This document shows positions 1-7,617 of a DNA stretch of 19,161 nt, piece after piece; within the stretch, counting starts at the first letter, position 1; each line of letters opens with the position of its first letter. The stretch lies in NCBI GenBank assembly GCA_030037105.1, contig JASHRY010000007.1, forward strand, positions 1 to 19,161. Direction: 5' to 3'. Source of the DNA: Xanthobacteraceae bacterium (GTDB lineage: Bacteria; Pseudomonadota; Alphaproteobacteria; Rhizobiales; Xanthobacteraceae). Below the pieces are notes generated by a model that searched no databases, was not told the origin of the DNA, and saw only the letters and a program-made list of their open reading frames with translations. The position numbers were made by a program, and so were the translations under genes.

Positions 1-287
1 CCGGCGGAGGGCATCGAGGTGGAAACGCTCATCCGTTCGACGGTCCGGTCCCGTTCGCCGGGCCCGCCGCCGATCCTTGCCGCGCACCGCCGCGCCGGGC
101 GAGACGCCGGCCGGCCTCGGCGCCCTCGGCGTCATCTCGGCTTGCCTCGGTGATGCAGACGGTGGCAACGGCTACGACGTGACGCCGGCCAGAGGTCGCG
201 GCGCACGTCGAGGTGCGCGAGTACCGCGTCAAGCTCCTGCGTTCGTCGCGCCCGAATCCGCGCGTGGTGCGTCTTGGGGCGGAGCGA
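1..287. other. Left-edge stretch with no identifiable gene
   Basis: Neither strand gives a protein I recognise. The short open frames here (for example 29-232 minus and 77-379 plus) are rich in Arg, Ala and Gly and look like chance frames in GC-rich DNA. The plus frame entering from base 1 stays open for about 50 codons before a stop near base 153, so the tail of a truncated gene cannot be excluded. In related Rhizobiales I would expect a transporter gene and hdaA downstream of the PgsA-like gene. That expectation is from memory and is not met in these bases. Confidence 0.4.
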
Positions 288-833
288 TCAGTGCCCGGCC
301 CCGAACGAATTCATATGGCGGACCCACTCGGCGAGATAGAAAGCGATCGAGAGCAGGGTCAAGACGGCGACCAGGATGACGACGAGCAGCGAGAGCAGTG
401 CGGCATGGAATCCGAAGCCCTGTTCGGCCAGCACCAAAGTGGCGAGGAAGATTTGCACCACGGTGTTCAGTTTCGAAACCGGCAGCGGCCGCACCGGCAT
501 CGGCTTACCCACCAGCCAGGAGAGCATGAAGCCGCTGATGATCATGACATCGCGCGAAGCGACGAGAATGACCAACGAGATCGGCAACGCGCCGGCGATG
601 CCGAGCGAAACGTAGATCGACACGATCAACGCCTTATCGGCCAAGGGATCGAGATAGGCGCCCAGTTCGCTCGTCATATGGAAACGCTTGGCGAGGAAGC
701 CGTCGACCGCGTCGCTGATCCCGGCGGCGAGGAAGAGAGAAAAGGCAAGGCGCATCTCTCCCGACGTGATCGCCCAGATCACGATGGGCACCAGTATGAT
801 GCGCCCCAATGTGATGAGGTTCGGGATACTCAA
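288..833 (-). CDS. PgsA-like CDP-alcohol phosphatidyltransferase family protein
   Basis: This is a 181-aa integral membrane protein of the CDP-alcohol phosphatidyltransferase family. Members transfer a phosphatidyl group from CDP-diacylglycerol to an alcohol; the PgsA branch uses glycerol-3-phosphate to make phosphatidylglycerophosphate. The family signature spans residues 41-66, with D41, D44, G45, A48, G58, D62 and D66 all present. The usual Arg after A48 is Lys49. About five hydrophobic segments follow the N-terminal [10 protein letters not shown] stretch. The start is inferred as TTG at 833, because this places [10 protein letters not shown] at the N-terminus as is usual; the frame stays open upstream only because it runs antisense to purM. 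It is divergent from purM across about 210 bases. Rhizobiales often carry such a second PgsA-like gene, so the exact alcohol substrate is unproven. Confidence 0.85.
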   Translation of the reverse strand: MSIPNLITLGRIILVPIVIWAITSGEMRLAFSLFLAAGISDAVDGFLAKRFHMTSELGAYLDPLADKALIVSIYVSLGIAGALPISLVILVASRDVMIISGFMLSWLVGKPMPVRPLPVSKLNTVVQIFLATLVLAEQGFGFHAALLSLLVVILVAVLTLLSIAFYLAEWVRHMNSFGAGH

Positions 834-1043
834 ACCACGCCCCGGCTGCCGACGCGCTCGCCCCTCCAGCCGACTTCGCCTCCCGCCAAGTTCGGCAGCT
901 CCGGCCGGACAACGGTTGAGATCCGACGTCCGGCGCGCCGTTCCAAGCCCCTTATAGCGGCGCTCACGCGCTTGCGCACCCGCCGATTCCGACGTAGGAG
1001 GCGCCGAGAATCCCCCTCCCCGGCCGGGAGTAAATCCGTCCGA

Positions 1044-2117
1044 TTGGTTGGCTCCGTGGACCAGGCTCGCTACGCGGCTGCCGGCGTCGATATCGACGCC
1101 GGCAATCGCATGGTGGAATTGATCAAGCCGCTGGCGCGCCGGACCGCCCGCGCCGGCGCGGACGCCGAGATCGGCGGCTTCGGCGGCCTTTTCGATCTGC
1201 GAGCCGCGGGCTTCTCCGATCCGATCCTCGTCGCGGCGACGGACGGCGTCGGCACCAAGCTCAAGATTGCAATCGAGACTTCGCGCCACGACACGATCGG
1301 CATCGATCTCGTCGCCATGTCGGTCAATGATCTTGTGGCGCAGGGCGCCGAGCCGTTGTTCTTCCTCGATTATTTTGCCTGCGGCAAACTCGATCCGGCA
1401 GTCGGGGCAACGGTGGTGGCGGGCATCGCCGCGGCATGTCGCGAGGTGCGCTGCGCCCTGATCGGCGGCGAGACTGCGGAAATGCCGGGTCTCTACCAAC
1501 CCGGTGACTACGATCTTGCCGGATTCGCGGTCGGCGCCGTGTCGCGCGGGGCGTTGCTGCCGCGCCCCGATATCGGACCGGGCGATGTGGTGATCGGGCT
1601 TGCCTCGACCGGCGTGCATGCGAACGGTTTCTCGTTGGTGCGCCGCCTCGTCGCCGATTCCGCGCTGGCGTGGAGCGCGCCCGCCCCGTTCGAGCCGTCG
1701 CGAAGCTTAGGCGAAGCGCTGCTCACGCCGACGCGGCTCTATGTGCGCTCGTGCCTCGCCGCGATCCGCGAGACGAACGCGGTGAAGGCGCTCGCCCACA
1801 TCACCGGCGGCGGCTTCGTCGACAATATTCCGCGCGTATTGCCGCGGGGGCTTTCCGTCGCGTTGGACTTGGACCGCGTGCCGGTCAAGCCGGTGTTCAA
1901 ATGGCTCGCCGCGGCGGGCGACATCGGCGAGCGCGAGATGCTGCGCACCTTCAACTGCGGCATCGGCATGATCGCCGTGCTGGACGCGGATGCGGCCGAG
2001 CGCGCGAGCGCCGCGTTCGGCGCGAACGGCGAAACGGTGGTGCGGCTCGGCGAGGTGATCGCCGCCCCTGGCGAGTCCGGCATCCACTTTCGCGGACGCC
2101 TCGACCTGTCCCGGTGA
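1044..2117 (+). CDS. purM: Phosphoribosylformylglycinamidine cyclo-ligase (AIR synthetase)
   Basis: PurM closes the imidazole ring: it converts formylglycinamidine ribonucleotide to aminoimidazole ribonucleotide with ATP, in the cytosolic IMP pathway. The protein aligns along its full length with family features. These are [12 protein letters not shown] near the N-terminus, the [12 protein letters not shown] nucleotide-binding stretch near residues 65-76, [24 protein letters not shown], and [15 protein letters not shown] in the C-terminal half. The start is uncertain. TTG at 1044 gives 357 aa and has GGGAG 13 bases upstream. GTG at 1056 gives 353 aa but has no ribosome site. The open frame extends much further upstream, but that part is antisense to the PgsA-like gene and is not coding. 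The stop at 2115-2117 lies 5 bases before purN, so the two genes very likely form one transcript. Confidence 0.95.
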   Translation: MVGSVDQARYAAAGVDIDAGNRMVELIKPLARRTARAGADAEIGGFGGLFDLRAAGFSDPILVAATDGVGTKLKIAIETSRHDTIGIDLVAMSVNDLVAQGAEPLFFLDYFACGKLDPAVGATVVAGIAAACREVRCALIGGETAEMPGLYQPGDYDLAGFAVGAVSRGALLPRPDIGPGDVVIGLASTGVHANGFSLVRRLVADSALAWSAPAPFEPSRSLGEALLTPTRLYVRSCLAAIRETNAVKALAHITGGGFVDNIPRVLPRGLSVALDLDRVPVKPVFKWLAAAGDIGEREMLRTFNCGIGMIAVLDADAAERASAAFGANGETVVRLGEVIAAPGESGIHFRGRLDLSR

Positions 2118-2122
2118 GGCGC

Positions 2123-2752
2123 ATGGGCAAGAAGCGCGTCGCCGTGCTCATCTCCGGCCGCGGATCGAACATGGCGGCGCTGATCGCGGCGGCCGGGGCA
2201 AAGGATTACCCGGCCGAAATCGTGCTCGTCGTGTCGAACCGCGCCGAGGCGCCGGGCCTCGTGCGCGCGCGTGAAGCCGGCGTCGCGACCGCAATCGTCG
2301 ACCACACGCGATTTGGCGAAGACCGCGAAGCGTTCGAAGCCGCGCTCGACGGCGAACTTCGGGCGCGCGGCGTCGATCTCGTCTGCCTCGCCGGATTCAT
2401 GCGGCGTTTGACGCCGTGGTTCGTCGCGCGCTGGAGCGGCCGGATGCTCAACATTCATCCGGCGCTCCTGCCGCAATTCAAGGGGCTCGACACGCACCGC
2501 CGCGCGCTCCAGGCCGGCGTCAAGCGGCACGGCGCGACCGTCCATTTCGTCGTGCCGGAAATCGACTCGGGACCGATCGTGGCGCAGGAAGCGGTGCCGG
2601 TGCTCGAAGGCGACACGGAGGAAACGCTGGCCGCGCGGGTCCTGGCGGTCGAACACCGGATCTACCCGCAAGCATTGCGCGCCTTGGCCGAGGGCCGCGT
2701 CAGCCTCACCTCGTCAGGAAGGGAAGACGGCGCTGGCGGGAGCAGGACATGA
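2123..2752 (+). CDS. purN: Phosphoribosylglycinamide formyltransferase 1
   Basis: PurN transfers the formyl group of 10-formyltetrahydrofolate to glycinamide ribonucleotide, the third step of purine synthesis. It has 209 aa, the usual length. The N-terminal VLISGRGSNM motif (residues 8-17) binds the ribonucleotide phosphate. The catalytic triad of the family is visible as N110 and H112 in MLNIHPALLP and D148 in EIDSGPIVAQ. ATG at 2123 is chosen because MGKKRVAVLISGRG matches the normal N-terminus; an in-frame GTG at 2114 overlapping the purM stop is possible. The GTGAGG at the purM stop may act as its ribosome site. The last dozen residues, rich in Gly, Ser and Arg, lie beyond the conserved fold. 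Confidence 0.96.
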   Translation: MGKKRVAVLISGRGSNMAALIAAAGAKDYPAEIVLVVSNRAEAPGLVRAREAGVATAIVDHTRFGEDREAFEAALDGELRARGVDLVCLAGFMRRLTPWFVARWSGRMLNIHPALLPQFKGLDTHRRALQAGVKRHGATVHFVVPEIDSGPIVAQEAVPVLEGDTEETLAARVLAVEHRIYPQALRALAEGRVSLTSSGREDGAGGSRT

Positions 2753-2836
2753 TCCTTACGGCAACCGTTCCGCCGCGGATTAATATAAGTCCGGGAGAGG
2801 CTCGTCTCGATCATGATCTGATGGTGACAATGAACG

Positions 2837-2864
2837 ACAAAACCCCCGGCGGTAAAACCGGGGG
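2837..2864 (-). terminator. Intrinsic terminator of the downstream-facing cold-shock gene
   Basis: A perfect 7-bp stem (CCCCCGG at 2843-2849 with CCGGGGG at 2858-2864) closes an 8-base loop. On the minus strand the stem is followed by TTTTGT (2842-2837), as in a factor-independent terminator. It lies 29 bases past the stop of the minus-strand cold-shock gene. On the plus strand no T-run follows, so it probably does not serve purN on its own. Confidence 0.75.
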
Positions 2865-2893
2865 CTGCGCGATCGGCGATTTTGCCGTCTGAA

Positions 2894-3097
2894 CTACGCG
2901 ACCTTGAGATTCTCCGCCGAGGTCCTGCCGCGATTGGTCACCAGCTCGTACTCGACCTCTTGGCCCTCATTGAGCGTGCGCAACCCGGCGCGCTCGACGG
3001 CCGAAATATGAACGAACACGTCCTTCTCGCCCGTCGACGGCCGGATGAAGCCATAACCCTTGGTCGGATTGAACCATTTGACGGTGCCCTTCTGCAT
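2894..3097 (-). CDS. Cold-shock protein, CspA family
   Basis: This 67-aa single cold-shock-domain protein binds single-stranded RNA or DNA and typically melts RNA secondary structure. Both nucleic-acid-binding motifs are intact: RNP1 KGYGFI at residues 13-18 and RNP2 VFVHI at 27-31. It starts MQKGTVKWFNP as usual. The start is supported by GAGGAG (3105-3110) seven bases upstream of the ATG. It appears monocistronic: its own terminator lies downstream, and more than 400 bases separate it from terC. It differs clearly from the second cold-shock protein at 17913-18128, so the two are distinct paralogues rather than a recent duplication. Whether it responds to cold or to growth phase cannot be told from the sequence. 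Confidence 0.97.
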   Translation of the reverse strand: MQKGTVKWFNPTKGYGFIRPSTGEKDVFVHISAVERAGLRTLNEGQEVEYELVTNRGRTSAENLKVA

Positions 3098-3405
3098 CGT
3101 CTCTCTCCTCAGTCAGTCCAAATGTCAGCGAACGCGCGAAACATCAGCGCCGCGTGCTGCGGTCCGCGCCACAAGCCAGATTTTGGAGGGGAAGTCCGAA
3201 ACGATCGTGTCGCCAAGACAGCACCGGCCGGATGGCCAAAATCCGATTGCTGCGCCAGCAAGCCCGACAAATGCGGCGCAACCATGGCTACAGGCGCAGC
3301 GCCTCGCGAGCGGTTGGCCGCGTCAACGTCGCGGCGGATGTCTTTGCGCGAACGCGCGACCAGCGGCGTCAGCGTTAATGGACTCTCAACCCTTCCATCG
3401 GCGGC

Positions 3406-3425
3406 GCGGAGGCGCGCGCCTCCGC
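3406..3425. repeat. Perfect 20-bp palindrome
   Basis: GCGGAGGCGC is immediately followed by its exact reverse complement GCGCCTCCGC, with no spacer. It ends 7 bases before the dispersed repeat. It could be a protein-binding site or part of a composite terminator. There is no T-run next to it. Confidence 0.7.
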
Positions 3426-3432
3426 CTGCGAG

Positions 3433-3528
3433 AGCGCAATCCGATCGCATTGAATCGGATTGCGCTTTAGTTTCTTGGTGAAGCAATGATCTTTTCGGAA
3501 CACCGACTCTCACTTTTCCGGACCATGC
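3433..3528 (-). repeat. Dispersed palindromic intergenic repeat, copy A
   Basis: Read on the minus strand, this matches the element at 18130-18224 along its length: GCATG(A/G)TCCGGAAAAGTG, then TTCCGA, then ATCAT, ACCAAGA, and a terminal hairpin around ATCCGAT. The terminal hairpin here is perfect: AGCGCAATCCGAT (3433-3445) pairs with ATCGGATTGCGCT (3454-3466) around an 8-base loop. The other, longer hairpin (about 3483-3528) is partly degraded. It abuts the terC stop codon, so it may help end that transcript. Elements of this kind are, as I recall, abundant between genes in Bradyrhizobium and relatives. Confidence 0.85.
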
Positions 3529-3529
3529 T

Positions 3530-4231
3530 TTAGGCGTCGGCGCGGGGCTTCTCTTTGCATAAGCGCCGCCGCAATCCGCCCGCCGCGATCACCAGCACCG
3601 CGCCGGCGCCCGCCGCCATTAATTCCACCCGGCGCGTCGGCGTGCCGCCAAACCCGGCCGTCAAGTAGCCCGACACCGCCGGATCGGCGGCGATAATCTC
3701 GCCGGCGATCCAGCCGAGCAACGCCGCGCCCGCCCAAACGAGGATCGGGAAGCGGTTAAATAAGGCCGCGACCAGAGCCGCCCCGGCGAGGACGATCGGG
3801 ATCGAGACGGCGAGACCGATCGCCAGCAAGGCAAGATCGCCGCGCGCCACGGCCGCGACGGCGATGATATTATCGAGGCTCATGATGACGTCGGCCGCGA
3901 CGACGATGCGCACAACGCGCCACAAATGCGCCGCCGCCTCGACTGCCTCCGCATCGGCGTTCTCGGGAGCGAGCAGCTTGACCGCGATGTAGAACAGCGC
4001 AAGCCCGCCGCCCAATTTGACGTAGGGCAGCATCATCAGCGGCGTGACGACCGCGGCGAAAATGACGAGCAGCATCGCGGCGGTTCCGGCGCCGATCAAA
4101 ATGCCCCAGAACCGTTGCCGCGGCGGCAGCCTGCGGCAGGCCATGGCGACGACCACGGCATTGTCGCCCGAGAGCAAAATGTTGACCACAACGATCTGCA
4201 GCACGGCAATCCAGAACGCCGCGTGCTCCAT
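3530..4231 (-). CDS. TerC/YjbE-family integral membrane protein
   Basis: This is a 233-aa, very hydrophobic inner-membrane protein of the TerC family, probably with six or seven membrane segments. Family members are linked to tellurite resistance and to manganese or other metal-ion export; the substrate here is unknown. The two hallmark acidic repeats are present: LLSGDNAVVVAMA with D23 and ADVIMSLDNIIAVAA with D114 and D120. They lie in the paired half-repeats typical of YjbE-type members. The start is set at ATG 4231, where MEHAAFWIAVLQ matches the usual N-terminus. The frame is open to 4348, and a GTG start about 23 codons upstream with a GAGAAG-like site is possible. The C-terminal tail is basic (RRRLCKEKPR). 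The stop touches the dispersed repeat. No manganese riboswitch was recognised upstream. Confidence 0.9.
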   Translation of the reverse strand: MEHAAFWIAVLQIVVVNILLSGDNAVVVAMACRRLPPRQRFWGILIGAGTAAMLLVIFAAVVTPLMMLPYVKLGGGLALFYIAVKLLAPENADAEAVEAAAHLWRVVRIVVAADVIMSLDNIIAVAAVARGDLALLAIGLAVSIPIVLAGAALVAALFNRFPILVWAGAALLGWIAGEIIAADPAVSGYLTAGFGGTPTRRVELMAAGAGAVLVIAAGGLRRRLCKEKPRADA

Positions 4232-4427
4232 TCCATCGCCGCCCGCCGGCAGCCGGTCGCCCCAGGGCCAGGAATTCAAATATTGGGCAATCGAACCCAC
4301 CGTCGCTTCTCGTTGCTTGCCGCCCGCAAGCCCGTTCCGGCGCCGCACTCTTCATGGCGCGGCGCGCGTCCGCCTCGCCTGAAGGCGCGACTCGCGGTCG
4401 GCGGGCGCGGCCGAGCCGATCACGCGC

Positions 4428-4850
4428 TCAACCGACGATTTCGTTGCCGGCAAAGAACTGCGCGATCTCCCGCCCGGCGGTTTCGGCGGCATCGGAGCCG
4501 TGCACCGAATTCTCGCCGATCGATTGGGCAAAGACCTTGCGGATGGTGCCGGGCGCGGCTTTGGCCGGATCGGTCGCGCCCATGAGATCGCGATAGGCGG
4601 CAATCGCGTTCTCGCCTTCGAGAACCTGAACCACGACCGGCCCGGAGGTCATGAACTCGACGAGCTCGCGAAAGAACGGCTGCCGGCGATGCACGGCATA
4701 GAACGTTTCGGCCTGGTCGCGACTGATCAACACGCGCTTCTGCGCCACGATGCGCAGTCCGGCCCGCTCGATCATCGCATTGATGGCTCCCGTCAGGTTG
4801 CGAGCGGTGGCATCGGGCTTGATGATCGAAAACGTGCGCTCGATCGCCAT
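4428..4850 (-). CDS. ndk: Nucleoside diphosphate kinase
   Basis: Ndk moves the gamma phosphate of ATP to nucleoside diphosphates through a phosphohistidine intermediate, balancing cytosolic NTP and dNTP pools. It has 140 aa, exactly the usual bacterial length. The active-site histidine is H117 in [12 protein letters not shown], and K11 of [10 protein letters not shown] contacts the nucleotide. The start at 4850 is supported by AAGGA (4858-4862) seven bases upstream; the frame is open further upstream but without homology. It lies 146 bases downstream of the lpxK stop and 196 bases before terC, so it probably has its own promoter. I have little doubt about the identity. Confidence 0.98.
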   Translation of the reverse strand: MAIERTFSIIKPDATARNLTGAINAMIERAGLRIVAQKRVLISRDQAETFYAVHRRQPFFRELVEFMTSGPVVVQVLEGENAIAAYRDLMGATDPAKAAPGTIRKVFAQSIGENSVHGSDAAETAGREIAQFFAGNEIVG

Positions 4851-4996
4851 CAATTCATCCTTGGGGAATTGCGAGGCAGCGCGGAATCGCGCCGGCTTAT
4901 AGCCTTCGCTCACAGCCCGAGCAAGCAAGGCCGCGGCGGCGTGAAAGCAACGTGAACGGGACGGTCGGCGCGTTCGGCTCGATAAATCGCCGCCAG

Positions 4997-5998
4997 CTAG
5001 CGCCGCGCGAGCACATTCAGCACCATCCGCTCAAATTCCCGCTGCTCATCGACGAGGAGGCGCACCGGCAACGCGGTCGCGCGGTTGGCGAGCGCGGCGA
5101 GAGGCGGATCGCCGGCGAGCCGCGCCAAATCCTTCTCGGTGGTGAGCAGGACGAGGCCTTCCTCGTCGGCGCGCGTGATCAGCGCCTGCGCTTCGCCCGC
5201 GGCGTAGCGATGATGGTCGGGGAAGCTTGCGCGCTCGGCCAGCGCGACGCCGGCTGCGGCGACGGTCGAGAAAAATTTTTCCGGATCGGCGATGCCGGCA
5301 AAGGCCAGGACCTTGCGCCCCCTGAGCGCGGCGAGCGTATCGCGGTCGGGTTCGAGACGGCCGTGAAAAACGGCAATGCCGCGCCCGCGGGCAAGCTCCG
5401 CGACCACCGCGGCGGCTCTCTCCTCGGGTCGGCCGACGACGAGGAGCGCGTGGGCGCGGGCGATCTGCGCGTGCAGCGGCGCCCGCAACGGACCCGCCGG
5501 AATGACGCGCCCATTGCCGACGCCGCGGCGGCCGTCGAGGAGGACGATCGCGAGATCCTTGACAAGCGAGGGATTCTGAAAGCCGTCGTCCATGACGATC
5601 ACGCTGGCGCCGCCAAGCCGCGCGGCCCGTGCGCCCGCCGCGCGGTCGCGGGACACGATCGTCGGCGCAAGGCGCGCCAGCAAGAGCGGCTCGTCGCCGA
5701 CATCGGCGGCGGAATGGGTCGCGGGATTGACACGCGCCGGACCGCGCAATCGCCCGCCATAGCCGCGGCTCAAGCAGAACGGCCGCTCCTGCGCGGCAAG
5801 GAGAAGGCGCACGATTGCGAGCGCCGCCGGCGTCTTGCCGGCGCCGCCGACGGTGAGGTTGCCGAGGCAAATGACCGGCACGCCGACGCCGATCCCGCTC
5901 GCGCGCAGGCGCAAGGCCGCCGCCGCGCCATAGAGTCCGGCGAGCGGGCTGAGCAGGCCGCCGCTGCCGGGCCGCCACCAGAAGGCCGGCTCGCGCAT
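4997..5998 (-). CDS. lpxK: Tetraacyldisaccharide 4'-kinase (lipid A 4'-kinase)
   Basis: LpxK phosphorylates the 4' position of the tetraacyl disaccharide 1-phosphate to form lipid IV-A, at the cytosolic face of the inner membrane. It has 333 aa. The P-loop GGAGKTPAA lies at residues 51-59 after the conserved ICLGNLTV strand. SRGYGG (residues 77-82) and the catalytic DDGFQNP (137-143) are also intact, as is [11 protein letters not shown] near the C-terminus. The N-terminal stretch MREPAFWW with a following hydrophobic region is the usual membrane-associated start. Its ATG shares one base with the waaA stop (TAATG), so translation is very likely coupled. A long open frame running on into waaA is a different reading frame and is not a fusion. 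Confidence 0.97.
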   Translation of the reverse strand: MREPAFWWRPGSGGLLSPLAGLYGAAAALRLRASGIGVGVPVICLGNLTVGGAGKTPAALAIVRLLLAAQERPFCLSRGYGGRLRGPARVNPATHSAADVGDEPLLLARLAPTIVSRDRAAGARAARLGGASVIVMDDGFQNPSLVKDLAIVLLDGRRGVGNGRVIPAGPLRAPLHAQIARAHALLVVGRPEERAAAVVAELARGRGIAVFHGRLEPDRDTLAALRGRKVLAFAGIADPEKFFSTVAAAGVALAERASFPDHHRYAAGEAQALITRADEEGLVLLTTEKDLARLAGDPPLAALANRATALPVRLLVDEQREFERMVLNVLARR

Positions 5999-7317
5999 TA
6001 CCAAGCTCGCTGCTCGAGCCGGAGCCGCATCAGATAAGGATCCAGCGCGGCGAGCGTGCGCTCGAGCGCGCCGCCGAGTTTCGCCGCCGTCGCCTTGCCG
6101 GCATCGGCCACGGCCGCGCGCGCCGCCGGCCTGGCGAGCCATTCGGCGAGGCGGGCGGTCAAGGCCGCCTCGTCGGCCACGGGTACGGCTCCGTGCGCGG
6201 CGTCGAGCGCGGCGTAGATCTCGGCGAAGTTCCAAACATGCGGACCATGCAGGATGGCGGCGCCGAGCGCGATGGCCTCGATCGGATTCTGGCCGCCGTG
6301 GCTCGCGAGCGAGCCGCCCATGAACACGATGGGAGCGAGCCGGTAGATCAGGCCGAGCTCGCCGAGCGTATCGGCGACGTAGAGATCGACCTCCGGCTTC
6401 GGCAGCTCGCCCAACGAACGCAGCGCCACGCCAAGACCGGCCGCTCTTGCGAGCTCCGCGATGCTCGGACCGCGCGCCGGATGGCGCGGCGCGACGACCG
6501 TCAGCAGCGCAGGACAGTTGGCGCGCAGTCGCCGATGGGCGGCGATGATTGCGGTCTCCTCGCCGCTGTGGGTGGAGGCCGCGGCGATGACCGCGCGCGC
6601 GCCGATGATCGAACTCAGTTTGCGCAAGGTCGGCTGGTCGACCGGCGGGGCGGGCACGTCGAGTTTGAGATTGCCGACGCTGCTGATGTGCGGGGCCCCG
6701 AGCTGGGCATAGCGTTGCGCGTCGACGTCCGACTGGGTCAGGCAGAAATCGAAGCGGGCGAGCAGCGCCGCGATCGAGCGCGACAGGAGCCGCCAGCGGC
6801 CGAACGAACGCTCGGACAGGCGGCCGTTCACCAGGATCATCGGGATGGCGCGGTCCGCGCACGCCAATACCAGGTTCGGCCACAGGTCGGATTCGACGAA
6901 CAGCGCCAGATCGGGCCGCCAATGATCGAGGAACCGCCTGACGAATCGCGGCGCGTCGAGCGGGATGAACTGATGCACGGCGCCGGCGGGCAGGCGCTGT
7001 TCGGCCAGCGCGGCCGAGGTCACGGTGCCGGAGGTGACGAGAACCGCAAAATCCTGCGCGCGGATGCGCTCGATCAGCGGAATCACCGCGAGCATCTCGC
7101 CGACGCTCGCCCCGTGCAGCCAAATCATCGCGCCGGCGGGGCGCGGCAGGCTCGGCCTGCCGCAGCGTTCCCAGAGGCGCTCGGGGTGCTCCTTGCCGCG
7201 TTTGCGGCGCCAGGCGAGCAGACGCGGCGCCGCGGGCGCCGCCGCCGCGGACGCCAGCCGATAGAGCCGCAGCGCCAGCGGCAGGCGGTCGCGCCCGTTG
7301 TGGTTCCACCGCTGCAT
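5998..7317 (-). CDS. waaA: 3-deoxy-D-manno-octulosonic acid (Kdo) transferase
   Basis: WaaA (KdtA) adds Kdo from CMP-Kdo to lipid IV-A, the step after LpxK in making the lipopolysaccharide inner core. It has 439 aa and a GT-B fold with two Rossmann domains. The N-terminal half contains KRGKEHPERLWER and GASVGE (residues 69-74), in which E74 is the family's catalytic base. VESDLWPNL follows near residue 140. The C-terminal half has GGSLASHGGQNPIEA, the CMP-Kdo-binding region. The start at 7317 has GAGAGG five bases upstream, overlapping the stop of the DUF4170 gene. How many Kdo units it adds cannot be read from the sequence. Confidence 0.96.
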   Translation of the reverse strand: MQRWNHNGRDRLPLALRLYRLASAAAAPAAPRLLAWRRKRGKEHPERLWERCGRPSLPRPAGAMIWLHGASVGEMLAVIPLIERIRAQDFAVLVTSGTVTSAALAEQRLPAGAVHQFIPLDAPRFVRRFLDHWRPDLALFVESDLWPNLVLACADRAIPMILVNGRLSERSFGRWRLLSRSIAALLARFDFCLTQSDVDAQRYAQLGAPHISSVGNLKLDVPAPPVDQPTLRKLSSIIGARAVIAAASTHSGEETAIIAAHRRLRANCPALLTVVAPRHPARGPSIAELARAAGLGVALRSLGELPKPEVDLYVADTLGELGLIYRLAPIVFMGGSLASHGGQNPIEAIALGAAILHGPHVWNFAEIYAALDAAHGAVPVADEAALTARLAEWLARPAARAAVADAGKATAAKLGGALERTLAALDPYLMRLRLEQRAW

Positions 7318-7326
7318 GCCGTCCTC

Positions 7327-7584
7327 TCAGCGCCGCAGCGTCTGGGTTCCCGGATCGAGGAACCGGTGCAGATGGACGATGAAATACCGCATCTCGGCAT
7401 TGTCCACGGTGCCCTGCGCCTTCGCCTTCCAGGCCGCATAGGCGCTGGCATAGTTGGGATAAATGCCGACGATGTCGAGCTTGTGGGGATCCTTGAATTC
7501 GACGCCGTCGAAATTATCGAGCTCGCCGCCGAAAACGAGGTGGAGCAATTGCTTCGATGTTTGTTTGGGAGCCGTGCCCGACAT
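7327..7584 (-). CDS. DUF4170 family small protein
   Basis: This 85-aa protein without signal peptide or membrane segment is predicted cytosolic. I recognise it as DUF4170 from LLHLVFGGELDNF, VGIYPNYASAYAAWKAKAQ and the strongly conserved VDNAEMRYFIVHLHRFLDP. The family is small, largely restricted to Alphaproteobacteria in my knowledge, and has no assigned biochemical function. It sits 9 bases upstream of waaA and 33 bases downstream of the phosphatase gene, in one transcriptional unit. Its consistent place beside waaA and lpxK suggests a role in Kdo-lipid A assembly, but this is inference from position only. The ribosome site upstream of the ATG is weak. Confidence 0.9.
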   Translation of the reverse strand: MSGTAPKQTSKQLLHLVFGGELDNFDGVEFKDPHKLDIVGIYPNYASAYAAWKAKAQGTVDNAEMRYFIVHLHRFLDPGTQTLRR

Positions 7585-7617
7585 GCTGCGCGATCCGCCC
7601 GCTCAATTCGAGATTTA

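Larger units (their letters stand above)
3098..3529. other. 432-base intergenic region with palindrome and dispersed repeat
   Basis: This is the longest gene-free stretch in the window. The part next to the cold-shock gene (about 3098-3400) should hold its promoter and leader, but I cannot point to a convincing -35/-10 pair. Bases 3406-3425 are a perfect 20-bp palindrome, and 3433-3528 are a copy of a dispersed hairpin repeat. A 134-codon minus frame (3109-3513) crosses the repeat and has no recognisable features, so I do not call it. Confidence 0.6.

Noticed and set aside
952..957. TATAAG-like -10 element on the minus strand upstream of the PgsA-like gene
   Set aside because: No acceptable -35 hexamer lies 16-18 bases away, and it is about 120 bases from the start codon.
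213..1043. Long N-terminal extension of the purM reading frame (a 634-codon open frame starting at 213)
   Set aside because: The extra part is antisense to the PgsA-like gene and has a low-complexity, Arg/Asp/Gln-rich sequence. PurM homology begins only near 1065.
834..1619. Upstream extension of the PgsA-like frame to 443 codons
   Set aside because: It runs antisense through purM and shows no similarity; the family N-terminus begins at the TTG at 833.
2745..2790. Possible worn copy of the dispersed repeat at the end of purN (CATGATCC then GGCAACCG then TTCCG)
   Set aside because: The matching words are short, spacing is shortened, and no hairpin is preserved; chance is the simpler reading.
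3109..3513. 134-codon minus-strand frame between the cold-shock gene and terC
   Set aside because: It crosses the dispersed repeat and palindrome, has no recognisable motif, and is compositionally like a chance frame.
4997..7309. 770-codon frame suggesting an lpxK fusion
   Set aside because: Only the last 333 codons are LpxK. The rest is an out-of-frame shadow of waaA, which has its own intact frame and stop.
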